From Aquila chrysaetos chrysaetos (lineage: Eukaryota; Chordata; Aves; Accipitriformes; Accipitridae), in contig NW_024470325.1 in the NCBI RefSeq assembly GCF_900496995.4, forward strand, positions 839,012-903,011: a stretch of DNA of 64,000 nucleotides, given 5' to 3'. Below are positions 10,597-26,427 of the stretch, in pieces. How positions within the stretch are numbered: the first letter of the stretch is position 1; each line of letters starts with the position of its first letter. The translations under genes and the position numbers were made by a program. The notes beneath the pieces were generated by a model. It ran no database searches and was not told the DNA's origin. It saw only the letters and a list, made by a program, of their open reading frames with translations.

Positions 10597-10668
10597 GGGG
10601 ATGGAGCTCAGTGGAAGAGCACCCACTTTGCATGTGGGAGGTCCTGGGTTCAATCCTTGGCATCTCCA
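10597..10668 (+). tRNA. tRNA-Ala-TGC: tRNA-Ala (anticodon TGC)
   Basis: 72-nt cloverleaf. The acceptor stem GGGGATG pairs with CATCTCC, with discriminator A. The D arm contains AGCTCAGTGGAAGAGC, and the anticodon loop CTTTGCATG carries TGC at 10629-10631. The T arm CTGGGTTCAATCCTTGG keeps the B-box core, but its stem contains three G-T pairs, weaker than usual. It is otherwise like vertebrate tRNA-Ala. The weakened T stem leaves open whether it is fully active. Confidence 0.9.
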
Positions 10669-12760
10669 GGGGTGGTGCTTTTGCCCTGACTGCCCAGCCT
10701 CAGGCAGGTGTGGGCTGGAGCTCAGGCACTGCTCCTCTCCAGGCCCTGTGGGCCTGCCCTGCCCACTCAGAACTAAGCTGTGAGGTGGGGAGGGCTGTGT
10801 GTGCTGCATCTGCTGAGCCCCCTCTTGGAGGAGAAGCAGGCAGCAGCTGTGCTGGACCTGAGCCCAGGTCACTGCCCTGCATCCTAGGGCCACCCCACCC
10901 AAGGACAATGCTTGGCAGTAAAGTGTGCCTGTGAGGAGACCTCAGGGAGGGCATAGACAGCAGCAGTACCCTAAGGAATCCTTTCTGGCTGCACTGGGAG
11001 ATGTGGTGTGAGGGTGCTGGTCCAGCCCAGGTGTCCTTTGGGACCAGAGCCACACTGCCCTGGTGGCTTTCCAGGGCTAAGGGGCTGAGATTGTTCTGTC
11101 CCCAGGTGGAGATCCCATACCACATGGGAAGCACTCTGTGCCAGCAGGTAAGGCTGTCTGGGCTGGACAAGCATGGGCAGGGCTGTGGGACTCCCAGCTG
11201 GAGTTTTCCTTCCACCATCACCACTGGCTTGAGCAGAGCCTCAGCTCAGGGAACCTGGATCTGCTGAGGTCAGGCACAGCCCTGCAGACGTGGGACTGGT
11301 GGGGCCGGTGCCCACCTCTTGTTCCTGGGGTGTTTGGTGACTCTGTCACTACTTCGTAACTACTGTGTTGGTAGGATCAAGGAGTCAGAGGTCTGTCCAC
11401 AGCCATGCACAGGCAGTGAGGGCCAGAAGATGGTGCCTTGGTTGCTCCCCTGGCAATAACACCCACAACCAAAATGGGGCATGAGACACAGAGTTTCACT
11501 GCAGGGTGCCAAGCACCCTGGTGAGCCAAAACTCAGAGAAATAAGGCTGCTCTCCTATGGGCTTTAAACAGCCAAGCTCTGCCCAGCATGGGGGCTGCAG
11601 TGCTGAGGCTTGGGGTCTCACTGTGACCCCCCCTCAGGCAGGTCCTCGGGAGCTGCAGGAACAACCACAGATCTGGGCTACAGTGACAATCTTACTTTGC
11701 TGCAGAGAATGGACCCAGCCTGCAGGGCCAGACTGTTCAGGTCCCCAGATGCCACGAAACAGGCTCTTCCTCCTCAGGCGTGCTGCCCCCTCAAGCACAC
11801 ACAGGCCTGTGGCTCATCTCCCCCAGGAGGAAGAGGAAAATGTCTGCCCGGTGCCAGAATAAGGGAGAAATATTACCCCTGTGGGAGGGCAGAGCTGGCA
11901 GCGAGGTGGCACAGGACAGGCGCTGGGTTCCTCTCCCCAGTCCCCACTTGGAGCACCTTGAGTCTGCACGTCAGTGTCCATACTGTCCATAGCCCCCACC
12001 ATCCTGTGTTCAGAAGATAACACTCCCCCCTCCTTCTTTGCTTCACTTTTATACCTTAATTCTCTGAGATGCAGGGCTGGAGCTTGCCCCCATGGGAGTT
12101 TTCCAGGGGATGGAGGCTGTGTTTGCAGTGCCCATGTCTGTCACCCATCACCGTGGGGGTCTCACCCTGGGAACACTGCTCTCCTATGGGGTCTGCCAGC
12201 AGGAAGGCTCTAGGGTATAGGGCAGAGGAATCTGTGAGTCTTGGCTTCTCCCAGATCCCCCCAGGGTCACTCCAGGGGTGGAGGATCTCCCAGCAGGGAA
12301 TGGGGCAATGCTGAAGTGGGAGAGGATGTTGGTGACAGCCACCTCCTCCCCACTTCTCCTCTAGGGCCAGATCCTGCTGCTTGCAGCAGTACTGACCTCC
12401 AGCAACTCCCCACAGGGAACCCTGCCACAGACAGCCAATGCACCTTCCAGCCCGCAGCAGAGGAGCCTTTTGGGGAAGTGCCGGAGGGATGTGGAGACCC
12501 ACCAGCAGGACCAGGGAGAGCAGTTTGGGCACCAGGTCCTGCCCAGGAGTCAAACCCTTTTCCCTGCCTGGTTCCTGCATAAAAGGTTTCTCTGCCCGTG
12601 GGTGCTGGGGCAGCTGAAAGCCACAGCCAAGGGAGAGGGGCCCTGGCTCAGCTCCCAGCAGTGCCTCTTTTAGGGGAGGGACACAAAATCTCCTCTGCCA
12701 TGGAAACGTGCCCACGTGAGCATCCTCCCAGATGAGCCCTTCTCCAGGCCAGGGGCTGCA
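10669..12760. other. Unassigned GC-rich sequence downstream of the SRCR gene
   Basis: No domain is recognised. A 295-codon minus frame at 12056-12943 is the longest, but it looks like chance in GC-rich, partly repetitive sequence. The cytoplasmic and 3' untranslated exons of the SRCR gene probably lie between here and 13817, but I could not identify them. Confidence 0.4.
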
Positions 12761-12761
12761 C

Positions 12762-12830
12762 CATGGCTTTTGGCTGCTGCACCACGGCTTTTGGCTGCAG
12801 CACCATGGCTTTTGGCTGCAGCACACATCT
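12762..12830. repeat. 21-bp direct repeat, three copies
   Basis: Three near-identical tandem copies of CACCATGGCTTTTGGCTGCAG, the second with CACCACGG. In the minus frame this gives repeated PKAMVLQ- or SQKPWC-like peptides, which I regard as incidental. Confidence 0.8.
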
Positions 12831-13817
12831 CCTGGGGATCCTTTCTCCATCCCCCCAGTCCTCCCACAGTGCTGAGGGAAAGGTGCCCCCATCCCCCCTG
12901 CTCCCATCCCTCTTGTACCTGCACACAAGTACCGCCCTGACACAAATCCGAACGGACATCCCTGGTGAGGCAGCAGGAGGGCAGGGGTGGGGGCTGGAGG
13001 AGAGCAGGAGGAGGGGGTCCCAGGGCTGCCGTGGGGCCTTACAGCCTCTGCTCAGGAAGAAGGCAGCTCAGTGCCTTGACAAGAGTGCTCAGGGTCTGCG
13101 AGGGCCCAAGGCAGCAGGAGCAGCCCATGGAGACTGGGCTCCTGGCAGAGCATGAGGAGAGGGAATCCCAGCCCGTGTGTCCCAGAAAGCGGCTCTGCAG
13201 CCTGTGCTGGGGCAGTGGGGAGCAGAGCTGCCTCCTAACCATGGTGGGAGGTAATCCATGGGCCACATTTTCCCCTGGGGCTGGCTGGGGTGTTCGGGGC
13301 ACTGCGGCCAACTCAGGGCTCACTTCTGTGGGGCCACAGCCCAGGGCTTACCCTGACAGGGCAGCTCTGTCATGGCCTCTGCACTGTGGGACCAGCATGG
13401 CCCAGGCCCTGCCTGGGGCAAAGAGCAGCTGGGAAACCCTAGGGTGAGGAAATGGGTGCTCCCACTGCGGTGCATCACAGGGCCTATCAGAGAGCCATTT
13501 TGACTAGAAACTGCCTGTGGCCAGTAAGATGGAAATGTCTCTGTCAGCAGGATTATTCCCCAGGGATCATGGGCTCTCGCTGCTCCACAGCCTGACCCCA
13601 AGCCTGCTGTCCCTGACACATGCCCATCTCCCCACCTCCATGACTTTGCTCTCTGCTCCTCCTGATCAGCCTCAGGAAGATGCCCTGACACTTGGGCAGG
13701 CAAGCACCAGCTCCTGGGGGGTCTCATCCCCCCAGCTCTGCCTGTGCCCCTCACTGACACCCTGCAGCCCTTCCAGGAGGTATCTATCTCCCCCGGGACC
13801 GCTGTGGAAAGACCAAC
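12831..13817. other. Unassigned; probable 3' part of the SRCR gene
   Basis: Downstream of the transmembrane exon in the direction of transcription. One possible tail exon lies near 13754-13790 (acceptor TTTCCACAG, donor-like GTGTCA), but its peptide does not match a tail I know, so I do not call it. Confidence 0.35.
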
Positions 13818-18942
<5,125 letters not shown>

Positions 18943-20140
18943 CCTGAGCCTCCTGCCCTGCCAGCACATCCCTGCTGCGCCGCACTCCCTGCCACGGCTT
19001 CTGGGGACTCACGGGGACAATGACGACAGGAGGGCAAGATATCTCTGCAGATGCCAGCCCAGCTACAGGAGGAGCCAATCAAAGCAGCAGCACCTTTTTA
19101 GACATTATTGGGAGCCATCTCCCATCCGACACAGCCCAGCCCTCCAATGAACTTCTCCAGCACCATTCATGACCATATATGAGAGATGGCTCCGTTACAG
19201 GTGTCACGTCACTGTGGTGGGGGCCGTCACAAGACAGGGCCAGTTGTGGGGGGGAACAGGTTTTTCACCCCCTGAACCATGCCATGTGGACTAAGAGCAC
19301 TGAGCATCTCCTATTCCGGGCACATCCAAGAGCCTCAGGTGCGAGTGTCCAGCCACCCCTGTGCCATGGGAATCACAGGGCTGAGACTGCACCGGGGGCT
19401 GTGTCAGGAAGGGAAGGAAACAGCCCCTGCCCATGCTTCAGACCCCACTCTGCAGGGAGCAGCATCTGGGAAAGGTTCTTGGCCAGGGGAAGAGCTCAAT
19501 TGCATGAGTGCCAGCTCGTTCATCCCTCCCTGGAGAGCCCCACAGAAGGTCCCTTCCAATGAGCTGGAGCTGGGACACGTCTCTGTCCCGGCAGCAGACG
19601 TGCACCCCAGAGGCTCAGACATGTCCCTGCCTCTCGGCATGTCACCGAGGCGTCGTTATTCCTCGCAGGTGGCTCAGGAGCTGCAGCCTGCAGGTGCACA
19701 AACCACAGCCCACGTGGCCTCGCAGCGCTCCCTGCGCTCCGGAGGAAGTCTGTGGTTTCCTCCTGGCGCCGTGCCCAGGCACATCCCTGCGGTGCCCCCG
19801 AGCCACCCCTACCCCGACTGCTCCAGCCAGGGCTGCAGGGGCTGCTCCTTCGGCCTCGCAGAGACGGGGCCGGGCGGATCCCGTCCCCTCTGATGCCCTT
19901 GTGACAGCACACGGCCGCTCTGCACTGAGCCCCGCGGCCATGGGGTGTCATCGGTGACGTGAACACTGCCATCCTTCCCACGGCCACCGCTGCGTGCTCA
20001 TGATTTATACTGACGGTGACCTCACACCCCAAATACTGCCACCACTGCGTGTGCCTGAGTTACAGTGCCACACGTGTGGGCGCGGTGGATGGACTTCTGC
20101 TAACGATGGTTCTTCCAAAAAGCTGTGGTTGGTCGTGGTC
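18943..20140. other. 5' flank of SRCR gene, no further gene seen
   Basis: GC-rich and CpG-containing sequence, especially at 19600-19950, that would hold the SRCR gene promoter. No TATA box at a convincing distance and no coding exon were recognised. Confidence 0.4.
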
Positions 20141-20190
20141 TGAATAGTATTTTGGTGACACCAGAAGCACCTGCCCAAGCTATGTGCCAG

Positions 20191-20713
20191 CTCCTGGCCT
20201 ATCAGCTCTCCAGGCACCAGTGACATCACAAGTTCATCCATACACAGCCACATGCATACTCCTAGCCTATCTGCTACTCAGCCACAGGTGACGTCATAGT
20301 ATTTGCATCTGACATGGGCCTGCTCCTGGCCTATCGGCTATTCAGACACCAATGACCTCAAAACCACCGACACAAACCAGGGGCCTGCTCCTGCCCTATC
20401 AGCTACTCAGGCAGCAGTGGCATTAGAAGCACCTACACATGCCATTGGCCTACTCCAGGCCTATGAGCTACTCAGGCAGGTGTGACCTCATGAGCACAGA
20501 CACAAGCCATGGGCCAGCTCCTGCTCTATCAGCTACTCAGGCACCAGTGACGTCACATGTACGTGTACACCCATTTGCCAGGTACTTGCTGGTGCAGTAG
20601 TCTGCCTCCGGTGACCTTACAAGAACCTGTAAGGGCCATGCACCTGGTCCTGGCCTATCAGCCCTTTAGGCCAGAGTGACAACACAAGTACATACCCAAG
20701 CCATGTGTCTCTC
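20191..20713. repeat. 65-bp minisatellite, left part
   Basis: Tandem units containing CTCCTGGCCTATCAGCTACT, then CAGGCACCAGTGACCTCACA. The unit start recurs at 20191, 20259, 20323, 20388, 20453 and 20518, a period of 64-68 bp. The array is interrupted at 20714 by a solo LTR and resumes after it. Confidence 0.88.
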
Positions 20714-21294
20714 TGTCCTGGTTTCAGCTGGGATAGAGTTAATTGTCTTCCTAGTAGCTGGTACAGTGCTATGCTTTGAGTTCAGTATGAGAAGAATGTT
20801 GATAACACTCATGTTTTCCGCTGTTGCTAAGTAATGTTTAGTCTCAAGTCAAGGATTTTTCAGCTTCTCATGCCCAGCCAGTGAGAAAGCTGAAGGGGCA
20901 CAAGACGTTGGCACAGGTCACAGCCACGGCAGCTGACCCAAAGCGGCCAACGGGGTATTCCATACAATGTGATGTCACATTTGGTATGTAAACTGGGGGG
21001 ACTGGGGGCAGGGGGATCGCCGCTCAGGGACTAACTGTGCGTTGATGGGTGGGTGGTGACCAATTGCACTGTGCACCATTTGTAAATTACAATCCTTTTA
21101 TTACTACTGCTGTCATGTTATTATTGTTCTCATTATCACTATTAGTTTCTTCTTTTCTGTTCTATTAAACCGTTCTTATTTTAACCCATGAGTTTTACTT
21201 CTTTTCCCGATTTTCTCCGCCATCCCACTGGCTGGGGGGAAGTGAGTGAGTGGCTGCGTGGTGCTTAGTTGCTGGCTGGGGTTAAACCACGACA
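20714..21294 (+). mobile_element. Solo LTR, ERV-L-like family, inserted in minisatellite
   Basis: 581 bp from TGTCCTGGTTTCAGCTGGGA to GGTTAAACCACGACA, the same family as the LTRs at 30100 and 41533. It contains a TATTAAAC/AATAAA-like region near 21160 and a GC-rich G-run before the end. The flanks are CTCTC and CTCCC, a 5-bp target duplication with one difference. No internal proviral sequence remains, as after LTR-LTR recombination. Confidence 0.92.
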
Positions 21295-21540
21295 CTCCCT
21301 CTTGCCTATCAGCTACTCAGGCACCAGTGAGCTGGCCACCACATCTCCACCTACTTGCTCTCTGCTTGCTTGTGACATGCAAAGGCACAAGTGACCTCGC
21401 AAGCTCTGACACAAGCCACGCCCCTACTCTTGGCCTATCAGCTACTCAAGTATCAGTAATCTCACAACCACTTACAGCTCCCAGCCTATGATCTACTCAG
21501 GCACCAGTGACCTCACAAGCACATTACCAACCTATTTTCT
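21295..21540. repeat. 65-bp minisatellite, right part
   Basis: Continuation of the interrupted array, with CTTGCCTATCAGCTACTCAG, TTGGCCTATCAGCTACTCAA and GCCTATGATCTACTCAGGCA units. Confidence 0.82.
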
Positions 21541-21547
21541 ATGTGCT

Positions 21548-22012
21548 TGTCTGGTGGGGTCACCCCATGTGGCAGTCCCCACCCAGTCACTTGCTCACTC
21601 CCCACCGGTGGGATGGCGGAGGAAAGTGGAAGGACAAAAGGAAGAAAAAAAATCTCATGGGTCAAGATAAAGGCAGTTTAATAAGTGGATTACCTCTTCT
21701 ACTTTGAAGAACGCCCAGCACTCCCCTAGTTCTATTGCTGACTATGATGTCATATGGTGTGGAATATCTCTTTGGTCTGTTGGGGTCAGCTCCTGACTTT
21801 GTCTCCTTCCAGCCTCTTGTCACCCCCAGCCTCCTCGCTGTTGGGGCAGAGTGAGCAACAGAGAAGGCCTTGATGCTGTGCAAGCACTGCTCAGCAGTAG
21901 CTACAATGTCAGTGTGTTATCAGTCAACACTCGATTGACCACCAAGGCAAAGCTCGGCACCATAGGGGCTGCTAACAAGAAAATTAACACCATCCCAGCC
22001 AGACCCAGTACA
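21548..22012 (-). mobile_element. Diverged LTR, minus orientation
   Basis: Read on the minus strand it starts TGTACTGGGTCTGGCTGGGA, passes a GTTGATAACACACTGACATTG block and ends near a GGGGTGGGGACTGCC region, following the ERV-L-like LTR order. On the plus strand the CTCATGGGTCAAGATAAAGG and CAGTTTAATAAG blocks parallel the LTR at 30100. Boundaries are approximate and no target duplication was found. Confidence 0.6.
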
Positions 22013-22384
22013 ATCTTCACACCTTGCTCCCTCCTGTTTACATCCTGCTCAGCTCCTACAGGATTCAATACATTTACATCCGCCATCACCACCCCCTTCC
22101 CCATCCTTTGACAGGACGTACACACAGCATGCTGGATTTGGCTGGTGTGCCTCAGGTGGACCTGCACAAGTGCCAGCACACTCCTGACCTCTCCCCTCTC
22201 TCAGTCAGCCAGAGCTGTTTGAAACATTCAATCAGGTTATCAACCTAAGGACAAGGAAATGTGTATAGCACCAGTCTGCACCCCACAGTGGTCTTACAGG
22301 TAGCTGTGAGATCCCCCACAACCCCACGGGGAAAAGGAGCTCCCCACTACCATTCTATCTCTCTGCTTGGAACCTCAAAAGCCA
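22013..22384. other. No gene seen
   Basis: Unassigned sequence; may include residual proviral leader next to the minus LTR, but no retroviral motif is visible. Confidence 0.35.
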
Positions 22385-22650
22385 CTTTGCAGTTCATGGG
22401 CTCACTGGCTAGTTCCTCTGGTCCACATGGTGTTTTCTGAGATCCTCTTTGGGTCTTTTCCATATTGTCCCCAAGCACATATTCTTCTGAAGTTGGCATT
22501 TTGTCCTTCTTTTCCATGTTTGCAGATAGCATTGCCTGTGTCTTGCATCTCCGAGGAAAGCTCAGAGTCTTCCCCAGTAACCCTGCATGGCCATCCTGCT
22601 GGGCTGGGCTGGGATGTGAGGGCCTCCCAGGCTGGTTCACAGGATACCGG
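22385..22650 (+). repeat. Dispersed repeat Y, copy 1
   Basis: Parallels 25100-25370: GGGTCTTTTCC, then TTGTCCCCAAGCACATATTC, TTCTGAAGTTGGCATTTTGTC, CCCCAGTAACCCTG, GGGCTGGGCTGGGATGTG and CAGGCTGGTTCACAGGA. Identity is high enough to follow by eye, with small indels. Class unknown. Confidence 0.65.
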
Positions 22651-22689
22651 CGTAACCGTCAGCAGCATTCAGTCAGCGACGAGGCCACC

Positions 22690-23335
22690 AGAGGCAAGGG
22701 TAAGTCGGTGGCGCAGCGCTAGATTGAGGTGGACTTGGAGGTTCCCAAGGCCCAGGAACCCCAGGGAAGAGCAGAGGGACCTGTCGAGAGCCAGCAGCTC
22801 TCGCGAGAGAGGCTGACAGGGCGTGGGCGTTGCCAGGGGGAACCACGGGAGATTTAAACAGCCCTGAGGAGCGCCAGCAACCAGGACCACAGCTAACAGG
22901 GTGGGCAAAAAGGGCATGGTGCATCAGAAAGGGCGTGCACTGCAGTTCACACAGGCAGGGTGTGTAGGTAGGGTGTAGCCCCCCCCCCCCTTCCCAGCTC
23001 AAGAAGGCTACTCAGGCGGTGGGCATCGGCCCAGAGGGAGACCCAGGTATGGTTGCCCCTCGGGTGAAAACCATTCCTAGGAAAAATGTGGTGATGCAGA
23101 CAGAGGTCCCATGTAAACGTGCTGCTGTCCAGCTCTCTGGCTGCAGGGAGTGCCTGAGTCTATCACTGATGACGGAGGGCAGCGGGGACAGCTCTTGTGT
23201 GAGGTGTGACCAAGTGGATGATCTGCTCAGCCTGGTGGTAGAGCTGTCGCCGTTGGCAGTGATGAGATTGCAGAGAGAAATCCAAAGGCAATCAAAAGGG
23301 ACTTCAGGGCACTGGGGCGATTAGTGGAAGGATTG
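22690..23335 (+). mobile_element. CR1 LINE 5' region with ORF1 N-terminal part
   Basis: The frame 23019-23324 encodes KTIPRKNVVMQTEVPCKRAA, then QLSGCRECLSLSLMTEGSGD and SCVRCDQVDDLLSLVVEL, a cysteine-patterned segment that I recognise from avian CR1 ORF1. The preceding GC- and CpG-rich sequence would be its 5' untranslated promoter region. Most CR1 copies are 5'-truncated, so retention of this end is notable. The rest of ORF1 is lost after a stop at about 23322. Confidence 0.6.
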
Positions 23336-23379
23336 GGAGCACAGGTAGTGTTTTCCTACCAGTTTTTTGTTTTCTAAAG

Positions 23380-23700
23380 AATCCTTGAGATTTAAGAGTG
23401 ATGACTCAAAATACACATATCACTCACCTCAAAGCTGAGGGCTGTCTCCCTTGAGGAGTTACCTCGGGCGGTGCCCTGACCCAAGGGGGAGTCCCCGACT
23501 GCAGACCCGCTGCTCCAAGGAGGACTGATTCCAACATGTCCTCCGGCGGGACCCCGTTTATAGCCTTGTCGAATCTGACCTGTGGTCATTTAATCCCTAT
23601 TGGCCAAGAGGGTCACCTCAGTGTACCTGGCACATCTCGATTGGCCAGTTCAGATTTCAACCTGCGGCCTCCATGGTTTAGGTTTGGTTTTTTTTTTTTT
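23380..23700 (-). mobile_element. LTR-like fragment, minus orientation
   Basis: The plus strand holds CCCCGTTTATAGCC, i.e. GGCTATAAACGGGG on the minus strand, a TATA-type promoter in the right setting for an LTR, downstream of GAGGGCTGTCTCCCTTGAGG. It ends at a long T-run (23685-23704). I recognise the pattern as avian LTR-like, but ends and family are uncertain. Confidence 0.4.
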
Positions 23701-23739
23701 TTTTCCTTCCCCTTCTTCCTGCCTGGAGAAGATTTGTTT

Positions 23740-24763
23740 TCTGCTGGTGGGATGGTGGGGCAGGGAAGTATACTGCCACAGACATCCACAACTTCTGTGG
23801 CCAACCTGTTCCAGTGCCTCACCACGCTCCCAGTGAAGAATTTCTTCCTTACATCTAATCTAAATCTACCCTCTTTCGGTTTAAAGCCATTACCCCTTGT
23901 CATGTCACTACATGCGCTTGTACAAAGCCCCTGTCCAGCTTTCCTATAGGCCCCCTTAAGTACTGGAAGGCTGCTAGAAGGTCTCCCCAGAGCCTTCTTT
24001 TCTCCAGGATGAACAACCCCAACTCTCTCAGCCTGTCTTCATAGGGGAGGTGCTCCAGCCCTCTCTCATCATCTTCATGGCCCTCCTCTGGACTCACTCC
24101 AACAGGTCCGTGTCCTTCTTGTGTTGGGGGCCCCAGAGATGAAGGCGGTTCTCCAGGTGGGGTCTCACGAGAGCAGGGTAGAGGGGGAGAATCACCTCCC
24201 TTGACCTGCTGCTTATGCTTCTTTTGATGCAGCTGAGGATATGGTTGGCTTCCTGGGCTGCAAGTGCACACTGCTGGGTCACGTTGAGCTCCTCATCAAC
24301 CAGTACCCCCAAGTACTTCTCTGCAGGGCTTCTCTCAATCTACTCATTGCCAAGCCTGGATTTATGCGTGGGATTGCCTTGACCCATGTGTAGCACCTTG
24401 CACTTGGCCTGTGTGAACTTCATGAGGTTCACACGGGCCCACCTCTCAAGCCTGTCAAAGTCCCTCTGGATGGCATCCCTTCCCTCCAGCATGGCAACTG
24501 CACCACACAGCTTGGTGTCGTTGGCAAACCTGTTGAGGGTGCGCTCAATCCCACTGTCCACGTAGCCAAGAAAGATGTTAAACAGGGCCTGTCCCACTAC
24601 CAGCCCCTGAGGAATGCCACTCGTCACTGCTCTCCACTTGGACATCCAGCCGTTGACCGCAACTCTTTGAGTGTGACCATCCTGCCAGTTCCTTATCCAC
24701 CGCGTGGTCCGTCTGTCAAATACATGTTTCTCCAATTTAGAGACAAGGATGTTGTGTGGGACA
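23740..24763 (-). mobile_element. CR1 LINE, 5'-truncated, with reverse transcriptase remnant
   Basis: Minus-strand CR1. The frame 24340-24855 encodes the palm and thumb region of the reverse transcriptase: VSKLEKHVFDRRTTRWI, SGIPQGLVVGQALFNIF, NRFANDTKLCG and KFTQAKCKVLHMGQGN. The active-site block is FANDTKL where functional copies have FADDTKL, so the second catalytic aspartate is changed... in position terms the first D of DD is N. Downstream (lower coordinates) comes the 3' region with CTCTCTCAGCCTGTCTTCAT. Frameshifts separate the parts. The 5' end abuts an olfactory receptor fragment at 24764. Confidence 0.85.
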
Positions 24764-25020
24764 GTGTGTGTTTTGTTTTCATTTTGGTATCCTATGCACG
24801 GATCTTCAGGGCTGTGCTGAAGTTCCCTTCTGAGCAGGCACAAAGCCTTTTCCACATGCCTCCCTCACCTGGCCGTGATCTTCCTGTTTATCAGCACTGC
24901 CGTGTTTGCCTATCTGAAGCCCCCCCCCCATCTCGTCCCCATCTCTGTACCTGGTGGAAGCAGTGCTATACTCAGTGATATCTTCAGCAGTGCCTCCCCT
25001 TATTTACAGCACGAGGAACC
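24764..25020 (+). pseudogene. Olfactory receptor fragment (TM5 to C-terminus), frameshifted
   Basis: Plus-strand remnant of an olfactory GPCR. FILVSYARIFRAVLKFPSEQ is the end of TM5 and intracellular loop 3. After a small deletion the next frame gives AFSTCLPHLAVIFLFISTAV, then FAYLKP, and further on a TM7-like segment. The poly-C stretch at 24920-24929 adds another frame change. TM1-TM4 are absent; the left edge is the 5' end of the CR1 copy, so CR1 insertion or a deletion at that point removed them. Same subfamily as the receptor at 28055-29026. Confidence 0.82.
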
Positions 25021-25062
25021 AGCACCAGCACCAATACTGTGAGGGTCAGCACAGGACATCTG

Positions 25063-25092
25063 TCGTGGTTTAACCCCAGCCAACTGGGGGGT
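25063..25092 (-). mobile_element. Short LTR terminus
   Basis: TGTCGTGGTTTAACCCCAGC is the terminal sequence of the ERV-L-like LTR in minus orientation, as at 30100, but only about 30 bp remain before unrelated sequence. Confidence 0.5.
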
Positions 25093-25099
25093 TAAACTG

Positions 25100-25370
25100 G
25101 TTTAACTGTTTTTTTCTCGTTCATGTGGTTCTTTCTGGGGATTCCCTTCGGGTCTTTTCCTCTTTGTCCCCATGCACATGTTCTTCTGAGGTTGGCATTT
25201 GGTCCTGGTTTTCTGTTTTCATAGCTCACAAGGCCTGTGTCTTGCTGCACCTTGCAAAGCCCCGAGTCTGCCCCAGTAACCCTGTATGGCCACCCTGCAG
25301 GGCTGGGCTGGGATGTGGGAGCCTCCCAGTCTGGCTCACAGGACTGGGCTCTTCTTTGCACGTGACAGGA
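25100..25370 (+). repeat. Dispersed repeat Y, copy 2
   Basis: Second copy of the segment at 22385-22650, same orientation, with the TTGTCCCCATGCACATGTTC, CCCCAGTAACCCTG and GGGCTGGGCTGGGATGTGGG landmarks. It follows the olfactory receptor fragment. Confidence 0.65.
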
Positions 25371-26427
25371 TTTGTTATGAGGGCCACCTGGAGGCGTCCT
25401 AGAAAGAGGCCATAGTCTTTGGGCATGTTCCAGCTTGTCCACGCCCCACCACCTTTCAGGCACCCTTCCATACTCTTGAAGTCCCCACACACACGCACTA
25501 GACCAGTCAGGGCTCATTCTGCAGCCTGGTGAAGTGGGCAGCCCCAGCCTGGCCTTTTCCTTTTGTTTCTATTCACACTTGTAATTCTTCAGTCCATTAG
25601 GTCTTATTAAAGAAGGTTTTATCCATTTCATACCTATGCTTTTGTGGCTATATTAATTTGGGTTCTATAGCTTTATAAATGTTCTCTCTCTCCATATATA
25701 TAAATAGTAAGGTGAACCTTACCATCAAACTTACTGAACCTTGTCAAACCAGTGTTAAAACTTTGTTAAATTCCATTGAACTTACTGAACTCTGCCAAAT
25801 TATTATTTTACCTCAATACAACGTACTGCTGCTGCTCTCTTTTGAATGAGGTGCATTCTGCTCTTCTGCGACACTGTGGGAGGCTAAGGTCCTTCTTGTC
25901 CACTCTCTCCTAGTAGAACACCTGTGAGGAAGAACCTTTTTCTTCTTTGGTCATTGCTGAAAGAAATGGTGAAGGAAGTTCAGAGAGGTGAAACATGGAG
26001 GGGTGTGCTTCTGAGTATTAAGAGTCCCTAGATGTGCTCTGTGCCTTCTGAAAGGGGAGAAATGCCTTCTTCTAGAGGGCAATGTCACTGATGCCTGCAG
26101 AACCCCTTCTGACTACACAGGTGGGATGTTCCACAGGCATGCTTCTTCCATACTGTGTATTTGAAGGCACAGGCCAGAAAGCCAAGGATGGGTATCATAG
26201 CAGACAGAGGAAATGGCAACGAGCCTTTCCAAGACGAGTGAGACAAATCTCACTGGGAGAGTGGGGGTTGTTCCTGGAGTCACTGTTGCGGTAAAAGGTA
26301 AAGGAATTTGGCAGAAAATAAACCCCCTTGCATTCCAGCTTATCCTCAGATGTCAGAGGCACTGGGGGTGGCTATGTTTAGTTTCTGAGTAATGTCCAAT
26401 TCAGCACTATAAGTCCGGTGGTATAAC
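25371..26427. other. No gene seen
   Basis: AT-richer sequence, including TATATATAAATAG near 25696. No domain, RNA gene or known repeat recognised. Confidence 0.4.

Noticed and set aside
12056..12943. 295-codon open frame on the minus strand
   Set aside because: No domain, no family-like composition; GC-rich sequence with an internal 21-bp repeat explains both length and Cys/Pro/Gly content.
13754..13790. Possible cytoplasmic tail exon of the SRCR gene
   Set aside because: An acceptor-like and a donor-like site exist, but the peptide does not match a known tail and the phase is unsupported.
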